This document shows positions 58,533 through 64,000 of a DNA stretch of 64,000 nucleotides, in pieces. The notes beneath the pieces are model-generated. The model saw only the letters and a program-made list of their open reading frames with translations, was not told where the DNA came from and searched no databases. Origin of the DNA: Nostoc sp. S4 (GTDB lineage: Bacteria > Cyanobacteriota > Cyanobacteriia > Cyanobacteriales > Nostocaceae); contig JAQYWR010000007.1 of the NCBI GenBank assembly GCA_029379225.1, forward strand, positions 1 through 64,000. The letters are read 5' to 3'. Position numbers and translations under genes: made by a program. Each line of letters opens with the position of its first letter. The stretch's first letter is position 1.

Positions 58533-58647
58533 GTACCTAAACCCAACCTAAATCCATAAAAGTCTTGAAAAATAAAGGTTTTGGATTTTTTTAGATAGCG
58601 AGAGTAATTAAAGAAGGTTAAAATAAATCAGCTTTTGTTAATGCCAT

Positions 58648-60897
58648 TCAAGTTAGAGATTTTGTGAGAAGGCGACCATCCAAAACTAGGCTAAGTTGCC
58701 CATTGGCAAGAATGCTAGTTCCTTGGATATAAGCAGCAACTGGGATTGCTTCCCCCAGAGGATGGAGTACAGAGGATTGCTTACCAATGATACAATCTAC
58801 TTCTAAAGCACATCGTTTGTCTAAGTAACGAAATACTAATAACGGCTTATCCTGCTTGAAAGCATTTAGTGTATCTGTACTGTCAGTGGTAATTGAGGTG
58901 GAAAAGTAGTTAGGACAAATCAGTACATCAGTCAGTAAGTGGATAGGGACGAGCATTTCTGTTGTTGGATGCTGGCGATCGCCACGAAGCAAGCCACTGC
59001 TGCCAGAAGGCTGCAAAAATAACATGCGTCCCGCTTGAGTTTGGAGAATTTGTTCGGACTGGGATAGACAAATCTGCTCTACGGAATCGGCAACAAACGC
59101 ATAGACTCTGGAATTAGCTTGACAAACGATCAGTTGAGCAATTTTTTGGTCGAGGGGAATTTGGAGCGAGAAGGCTGAACCATGTCCAGCTTTAGATTTC
59201 AATACTATTCTTCCCTGAATAGCTGTTAATTGCTTGCAAACTTCAGTTAATTCTGCTCCTAACTTTAAGGCTGCACGATCGCACAAAACAGATGAAACCT
59301 CTGGTTCGAGTATTAATTCAGTTGCTTGTAAGATATCCTCTGGTTTTTTAAGGTCGAGTCCTTGGGCTGAAGCTTGTTGATAAATTTGAGATAAGTTAAG
59401 TCCTGCGCCATCATCACAGCCATCAACAATTAGTTGATTTCCCTGCTGGTAAACTTGAATTTCGATGATACCGTTGCTATTTTTACCAAGGTGTTGGCGT
59501 GTTCGGGAAGACTCAATACTTTGCTCTAGTAAATAGCAGCTTATATGCAACAGGAGGATACGGAGGCGATCGCTAAATGCCCGATCGACTTGGATATCAC
59601 TAATTTGTAAATGTAGTCTAGCAGACTTATCTTGGAGAGCTTGTAACTGAGACCAAAGCTGGTGCAACGGTTCTAAGGCTACTCTTAAAGGAATATTTGT
59701 AACTTTTTTGACTAAATTGGTAGAACGGGTAAGTAACTTTTCCTGGTGTATGAGTTCTTGTTTGAGTTGGTGACGATTATTATTCAAGGAATGAACAGTT
59801 GATGCCACTTGAGACGCTTGGGCCAAAACAGATTGCAGAGTACTGTACAATTGCTGAGAGCGAGAAGCAGCTAGAGGGGAAAGGCTATCTGAAATTGCTG
59901 CTAAACGTCCCGACCATTCCTGGAGATTATCCAGCAGGTGTTGTAATCGTTTGACTTGTCGAAGCAACTGCCCAATCGTATATTGCTGTTGTTCTTCCTG
60001 ACAAACTTGCTGGTTATAGGTAGTTAGTAATGTTGCAAGCAGCGCATTTAGTTGTTCGAGATGCTGAATATCGATCGGTGTGGCGGTTGGAATACTTGTT
60101 GCCACAACGGTAGGAATGGATTCTTGCAAAGAGAGTGGATGGCGATCGGCAAAAGATTTGACTAAGGATGCTTCAGATGTTTCAGTAGGTAAGGAAAAAT
60201 CCCCTAACCAAGCCTGAAAATCTGCTTCCCCATACTCTTCCAGCTTTGCTAGTTCTCCTACCTTGACGGGAAGCTGCTCGGTATCTACGTGACAAAGGCT
60301 ATCAGACTGGGGGCTAGTTTCATTTATTAGTTCCCTGTCAAGACTTTCCTCGTCTTTAACCATAATTTGCTCTGGTAGAGATGCACAAGCTTCTACCTCG
60401 GCCAGGGAATTGCCAAACTGGATAACTGGTTGATGTACCTGCGGTTGCTGTCTCGATGTCTCTACGTGTTGGGGAATGATGCTTTGTTGGCAATCGCTAA
60501 ACTCTGCTTGCAGACGAGCAACAATAACAGACATGCGCTCCATAATATCTACTTCCTCAATTTTTGAGGCTGTTAAAAATGCCATCAGCAGCATTTGTAA
60601 GCAATCTAATCCTTCTGACAACAAAGAGGCGATGGGGACGGTGACAGTTGCCCGATACTGATGCAGCAGCTGAAAAATCTCTTCTAGTGCAGCCGCAACG
60701 ATGGCAATGGCATCTAGCTCGGCTGCGATGGCAATCGAATGCAGAGAGCCAGCAGCTTCCATGAGAGCCAAAGCTGTACCGGGGTTACTGTCTTTTGTAT
60801 AGTTAGGCAACTCCTGTTCCAAGAACAGTAACAAATCGATCGCTTCTTCTAGGAAGCGATCGTCGTTCTGCGGTTGGGGGACAAAATCGGTACTCAT
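58648..60897 (-). CDS. CheA-like protein with degenerate HPt and ATPase motifs
   Basis: A 749-aa protein with CheA architecture: HPt-like domain (about residues 10-130), linker, coiled-coil/dimerisation region (about 270-420), HATPase-like domain (about 430-590) and CheW-like domain (about 600-749). The phospho-acceptor region reads 'LMEAAGSLHSIA', with Gly50 where CheA has His. The N-box expected as RN-x-x-DHG is 'CYLLEQSIE', though the G1 box 'CDDGAGLN' is kept. It is probably not an active kinase but a scaffold or inhibitor in the array. AGGAG lies 5 nt before the ATG. It is the last gene of the chemotaxis-like operon, 24 bp after the MCP gene. Confidence 0.8.
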   Translation of the reverse strand: MSTDFVPQPQNDDRFLEEAIDLLLFLEQELPNYTKDSNPGTALALMEAAGSLHSIAIAAELDAIAIVAAALEEIFQLLHQYRATVTVPIASLLSEGLDCLQMLLMAFLTASKIEEVDIMERMSVIVARLQAEFSDCQQSIIPQHVETSRQQPQVHQPVIQFGNSLAEVEACASLPEQIMVKDEESLDRELINETSPQSDSLCHVDTEQLPVKVGELAKLEEYGEADFQAWLGDFSLPTETSEASLVKSFADRHPLSLQESIPTVVATSIPTATPIDIQHLEQLNALLATLLTTYNQQVCQEEQQQYTIGQLLRQVKRLQHLLDNLQEWSGRLAAISDSLSPLAASRSQQLYSTLQSVLAQASQVASTVHSLNNNRHQLKQELIHQEKLLTRSTNLVKKVTNIPLRVALEPLHQLWSQLQALQDKSARLHLQISDIQVDRAFSDRLRILLLHISCYLLEQSIESSRTRQHLGKNSNGIIEIQVYQQGNQLIVDGCDDGAGLNLSQIYQQASAQGLDLKKPEDILQATELILEPEVSSVLCDRAALKLGAELTEVCKQLTAIQGRIVLKSKAGHGSAFSLQIPLDQKIAQLIVCQANSRVYAFVADSVEQICLSQSEQILQTQAGRMLFLQPSGSSGLLRGDRQHPTTEMLVPIHLLTDVLICPNYFSTSITTDSTDTLNAFKQDKPLLVFRYLDKRCALEVDCIIGKQSSVLHPLGEAIPVAAYIQGTSILANGQLSLVLDGRLLTKSLT

Positions 60898-60921
60898 CGA
60901 AACTCCTGGTTTGTGACAATT

Positions 60922-62163
60922 CTATGGCTTCGACATTGATTTGAGGGTACAAGCAGCGATGTGGGCGATCGCTCTAAATTGCTCTTGGATTTGCGCGATT
61001 GACTCCAGCCCGGCACTGATTTGGCGATCGCACGGTTCGATAGCAGAAACAACGTCTGCTGCTGCTACTTGGAGTTCTTGAAACCATTCCTCTATATTTA
61101 TCGTGCTTTCGCGGGCTTGACGGGCGAGAATTTCTACCTGTTCGGCAGCAGCTAGCAAACTTCGTTCCTGCTCGTTAGCTTTTGTTGCTTCGATGGCTGT
61201 ATTCAAAGACAAAATCTGAATTTTGGTACTCAAGCCTTCTACAAGGCGAACAAAGTCAGAAGCTTGCTGGCAAAATTCACCAAGGTATTGCAGCTGTTTA
61301 TTAGTAATAGCAACAGTATCTTGAATAGACATTAAATGCTCGCGCTCCTGCTCGGCGATTCTTGCTCCTGCTTCTACAGCCTCGCTCACCTGCTGAAATG
61401 GCACTAGTAACTGGGACAGCTCGAGGGATTCAAGCTGTTGAGCAGGTGGAGTTACTATTTCAGGCGAGTGCAAATTAATTGTCAACATCATTCCGACTTG
61501 TTGCAGCAAACTGCGCTCTGCTTCCTGCCATTGTCGGGGTTCCAGGCAATTATGAATAAGTAATAAACCCCAAGGCTGTTGTTTGACAAGCAAGGGCAAG
61601 CATAAACTTGCTTGCACCTGAAAGCGTTGCCAAAATTGCTGTTGGCGGGGAGTTAGTTCTAATACTTCAGTGAGGTTTTTGAGCTTTTGTCCGTCGCCAA
61701 CATCGGTAGTCACAAATAAATTTATTGGTAGGGATTGATTGAGCAAGGATGTCCAACCCGCTTGTATAGCTTCAGCGATCGCCCGACTGCGATTATCTTC
61801 CTCAAAACGATAAATCAGGACGCGATCGGCACTGAGAACATCTCGCAGGGCGGTGACTGTAGCCTCCAAAAGTGCGGTTTCACCTTTTGCCTGCTGCATT
61901 TGCCGCTCGAGCGCCGCAAGTTGTTCTCGCTGGAGTCGAAAAGCTTCTCGAACATTGCTATTATTGTCAGTGGGCGAATCCTTCGCCAAAGCTTCGATAA
62001 AAGCTTCGATTTGACTCACCTTCTGCTGCAATTGAGCGACCTTTGGCCCCTTAGCAGATTGAAAGACTGCTTTGATTACAGCCACATTAGCCAAAATTTC
62101 TTCTATCTGGATTTGATTGTCAGGCTGGGTTGTAAAATTCGGATCTAAGGTTGCGATCGTCAC
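60922..62163 (-). CDS. Cytoplasmic methyl-accepting chemotaxis-type protein with GAF domain
   Basis: A 413-aa soluble receptor without membrane helices. An N-terminal coiled coil (about residues 35-90) leads to a GAF domain (about 95-230; 'ADRVLIYRFEEDNRSRAIAEA', 'PWGLLLIHNCLEPRQW'). The Cys-His chromophore site of cyanobacteriochromes is absent, so bilin binding is unlikely. The signalling hairpin is at about 265-400 ('IQILSLNTAIEATKANEQ'), the MCP tip being I-x-L-L-(A/S)-L-N-(T/A)-A-I-E-A. It starts with GTG, with GGAG 6 nt upstream. It would couple a cytosolic signal to the CheA/CheW array, most likely for phototaxis or pilus control. Confidence 0.88.
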   Translation of the reverse strand: MTIATLDPNFTTQPDNQIQIEEILANVAVIKAVFQSAKGPKVAQLQQKVSQIEAFIEALAKDSPTDNNSNVREAFRLQREQLAALERQMQQAKGETALLEATVTALRDVLSADRVLIYRFEEDNRSRAIAEAIQAGWTSLLNQSLPINLFVTTDVGDGQKLKNLTEVLELTPRQQQFWQRFQVQASLCLPLLVKQQPWGLLLIHNCLEPRQWQEAERSLLQQVGMMLTINLHSPEIVTPPAQQLESLELSQLLVPFQQVSEAVEAGARIAEQEREHLMSIQDTVAITNKQLQYLGEFCQQASDFVRLVEGLSTKIQILSLNTAIEATKANEQERSLLAAAEQVEILARQARESTINIEEWFQELQVAAADVVSAIEPCDRQISAGLESIAQIQEQFRAIAHIAACTLKSMSKP

Positions 62164-62192
62164 GGAAAACTCCTTGGCAGCATCAAGTTAAA

Positions 62193-63218
62193 TCAGTGGG
62201 TTTGCCATTGCAATGTCTGGGCAATGGCTTTGGTGTCTAAAATCCAGCGATCGCCTGGCAGAATACCTCGAACAAAATTTAGTAGTTTGTTTGGGGAAAA
62301 GTCGGTTGGTGTCGATTGTGCTTGCTGTAAATCCTGCCACTCTACATCGTAGACATGAGCGACTAAAAACCCGATTACCTGATTTTGCAGTTCGAGAACT
62401 ACAACCATTGGCTTTTCTGGTCGTGACTGCCGCTTCAAAAGCGGTGCATAACCAAGCAAATGTTCTAAGTCAACCAGCCGCAACATCTGTCCTTGCCAAT
62501 TATAGAAACCTAAAATCCAACTTGGTAAGGCCGGGGCTGGGGAAATTTCTGGGCTAGCGATATGAATAATGTCCAGTACTGAGTGGAATGGTACTAATCC
62601 ACTTCCCCGATCGCCCAAGGAAAAACGCAGAAATTTGTGCCGTTGTTCGCCTGATGTCAGCCCAAGAGACAAGGTTGGGGTTGTGCTGGGTAAACCTAAC
62701 TTATCAGCCAATATCTGGTTCATGCCTAGAAGAAGTACTTTGAGCGGTTCCTCGTTTGGTGCTACAGACAAGACAGCCATGTGGCTAACAAAGTTTAACT
62801 CCGCCACTTGCCGATAAGACCACGGCACCGGACGTACTGCTGACAAAGGAATATCGATTAAGGCAGGGGGTTTGTCCGCAGGAATGCCACAAATTTCTCC
62901 AGTTCGCGTTTGAGTTAGAAGTAAGAAGCGCCCTGAAGTGTCAACCGCACAGAGAACTTGGTGCGCCTGTTGGGCTTGTAATTGCGGAATGAACTTCTGG
63001 CGCAAGTCCACAATCGTAATGGTTTGCACTCCCAAATCGACCATCCCGATACCACTTTCAACTGTACTGCTAATCGGAGGACAAGCAATTACTTTGAGAA
63101 CCGCACCAACTGGCAGGGCAAATAAATAGTCTGCGATCGCAAAAACAACAACTCGTAATGAGTCGCACTTGCTCACAGTGCCAGATAATCGCTTAAACGG
63201 AAAGGGAGTGTTAAGCAT
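62193..63218 (-). CDS. Double CheW-domain adaptor
   Basis: A 341-aa protein with two CheW-like domains in tandem, about residues 20-170 ('LRVVVFAIADYLFALPVGAVLKVIACPP', 'TITIVDLRQKF') and about 190-335 ('KFLRFSLGDRGSGLVPFHSV', 'ILGFYNWQGQMLRLVDLEHLLGY'). It links receptors to CheA in signalling arrays; a double form could bridge two partners. It lies 29 bp upstream of the MCP gene on the same strand. It is preceded by the CheA-type hybrid cut by the window edge. Confidence 0.85.
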   Translation of the reverse strand: MLNTPFPFKRLSGTVSKCDSLRVVVFAIADYLFALPVGAVLKVIACPPISSTVESGIGMVDLGVQTITIVDLRQKFIPQLQAQQAHQVLCAVDTSGRFLLLTQTRTGEICGIPADKPPALIDIPLSAVRPVPWSYRQVAELNFVSHMAVLSVAPNEEPLKVLLLGMNQILADKLGLPSTTPTLSLGLTSGEQRHKFLRFSLGDRGSGLVPFHSVLDIIHIASPEISPAPALPSWILGFYNWQGQMLRLVDLEHLLGYAPLLKRQSRPEKPMVVVLELQNQVIGFLVAHVYDVEWQDLQQAQSTPTDFSPNKLLNFVRGILPGDRWILDTKAIAQTLQWQTH

Positions 63219-63282
63219 AAATACTAATTTGTAATTAAGAAAGTCTGATTTAGTCTGGCTTCGTGGGTTTGGATCTGTATCA

Positions 63283-64000
63283 TTATTTTTGGGAAATGGT
63301 ATTAAGTAGTTCGGCGATTGTGGCTAGAAAGTTCTGTTCGGAATAGGGTTTGGTTAGGTAAGCTTTCGCACCTAGAGCTAAAGCTAATTGGCGGTGCTTC
63401 TGTCCGCTACGAGTAGTCAGCATCACCACAGGAATCTCGGACAAACGCTCGTCTTGGCGACGGTGTTCTAAAAACTCAAATCCATTCATTTGCGGCATTT
63501 CAATGTCACAAATCACTAGATCGACATCACCGTGTTGCAGCATTTGCGCGATCGCCTCGCGACCATCGCCTGCTTGCAACGCTTGATAACCTGCTTTCTG
63601 GAGCGTCTGCACCAAACTTTGCCTTTGTACAACCGAATCTTCCACCACTAACACTGTCAGTCGGCTAGGTTGAGCAACGGCTGTATTGACTTCCTTTGGC
63701 TGTTGCTGCGGTTGCGTTATTGTTGGCTGGGATTGCTGTCCCTCTAGAGCCAGAACAGGCTCAGGCGCGGGCAATAGTTTAGTTGCAAGACTTGATGTCG
63801 GGGAAGTCGGCATCATATCTGTCTCCCAGGTTTGCCGAACTAACTCTAACGGGTCAACAGTTAAGGTAAGGCTACCATTTCCCAACACGCTGTAGCCTTG
63901 GATATAACTAGGTAAAGTGACGACGCTGCCGAGGGATTTAATTACTAATTCCTGTTCGACTAAAATTTGATCGACTTGCAAGCACAGGTATTGATGCTCT
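63283..64000 (-). CDS. CheA-type hybrid kinase, C-terminal CheW-like and receiver domains (partial at window edge)
   Basis: The frame runs off the right edge, so only the last 239 or so residues are seen. The first part is the end of a CheW-like regulatory domain ('VDQILVEQELVIKSLG', 'YIQGYSVLGNGSLTLTVD'). After a Pro/Gln-rich linker comes a full receiver domain with the acidic pair 'VVEDS', the phospho-accepting Asp in 'DLVICDIEMPQMNGFEF', the conserved Thr in 'VVMLTTRS' and Lys in 'YLTKPYS'. This is the tail of a CheA-receiver hybrid and probably the real kinase of the operon. The TTG at 63981 is internal, not a start. Confidence 0.85.
   Translation of the reverse strand, partial: EHQYLCLQVDQILVEQELVIKSLGSVVTLPSYIQGYSVLGNGSLTLTVDPLELVRQTWETDMMPTSPTSSLATKLLPAPEPVLALEGQQSQPTITQPQQQPKEVNTAVAQPSRLTVLVVEDSVVQRQSLVQTLQKAGYQALQAGDGREAIAQMLQHGDVDLVICDIEMPQMNGFEFLEHRRQDERLSEIPVVMLTTRSGQKHRQLALALGAKAYLTKPYSEQNFLATIAELLNTISQK

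Larger units (their letters stand above)
58248..58647. other. Region with an integrase remnant and palindrome
   Basis: This region holds a tyrosine-recombinase fragment (58270-58476) and a TTGGGTT-type palindrome (58494-58532). No intact gene is present. Confidence 0.6.

Noticed and set aside
60922..62163. Cyanobacteriochrome photoreceptor
   Set aside because: The GAF domain lacks the Cys-His bilin attachment site, so it is described only as a GAF-MCP.

Overview
The window comes from a filamentous, probably heterocystous (Nostocales-type) cyanobacterium. The evidence is the very frequent HIP1 octamer GCGATCGC, DevBCA-type exporters, a nif-type gene trio, CHASE2/AAA, CHAT and vMAP-like proteins, a PEP-CTERM protein, and intergenic DNA full of short cyanobacterial palindromic and GGCAGRA-type repeats. 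No rRNA operon, CRISPR array or intact insertion sequence was seen. There is one tRNA, Arg-CCG.

Layout. (1) 0.9-12.1 kb is mostly housekeeping and miscellaneous: a GTT1-like glutathione S-transferase, a short SLH protein, a COG3650-like secreted protein, an AbrB-family membrane protein, a PaO/Tic55-type Rieske oxygenase, a Lin0512 protein, trmFO, a family-2 glycosyltransferase, an EnvC/LytM peptidase and tRNA-Arg. (2) 13.2-25.2 kb is a surface/effector module: an AAA-CHASE2 ATPase converging on DUF928, with a TPR-CHAT protease-like protein, a TpsA haemagglutinin-type exoprotein and its TpsB transporter on the minus strand. (3) A PEP-CTERM protein lies at 25.5 kb. (4) 26.5-45.1 kb is a co-directional minus-strand biosynthetic locus: carbamoyltransferase, a 165-aa protein of unknown family, an NRPS (FAAL-ACP-luciferase-like monooxygenase-C-A(Gly)-PCP), a reduction-free PKS (KS-AT-ACP), an alpha-oxoamine synthase, an MFS pump and a DevBCA exporter. 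No thioesterase is present. I infer that the oxoamine synthase releases the chain, giving an acyl-glycine-derived amino-diketone that could close to a hydroxypyrrole or pyrrolinone, chemically parallel to the bipyrrole half of prodigiosin. This is my best candidate for an undescribed pathway.

(5) 45.7-50.6 kb holds a vMAP-type AAA protein, a stand-alone luciferase-like monooxygenase, a molbindin, a truncated HsdR whose nuclease motif is lost and which carries a repeat inside its reading frame, and a small membrane protein. (6) 50.7-56.5 kb is a nifH-nifE-nifN set without nifDK, headed by an XRE-HTH/periplasmic-binding-like regulator of the molybdate-sensing type. NifE keeps its interface FeS cysteines, but the cysteine expected to hold the cofactor precursor is Ser246. 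nifH is separated from nifEN by a structured 412-bp leader that ends in an intrinsic terminator. (7) 57.3-58.5 kb holds two small unknown genes and a tyrosine-recombinase remnant. (8) 58.6-64 kb is a chemotaxis-like operon: a CheA-hybrid C-terminus cut by the window edge, a double-CheW protein, a cytoplasmic GAF-MCP, and a CheA-like protein lacking the phospho-acceptor His and the N-box.

Four copies of a roughly 86-116 bp MITE-like element with shared terminal inverted repeats lie at 9.1, 10.4, 55.1 and 56.7 kb. One of them supplies the stop codon of the glycosyltransferase. Domain assignments rest on motif recognition from memory and no database search was possible.
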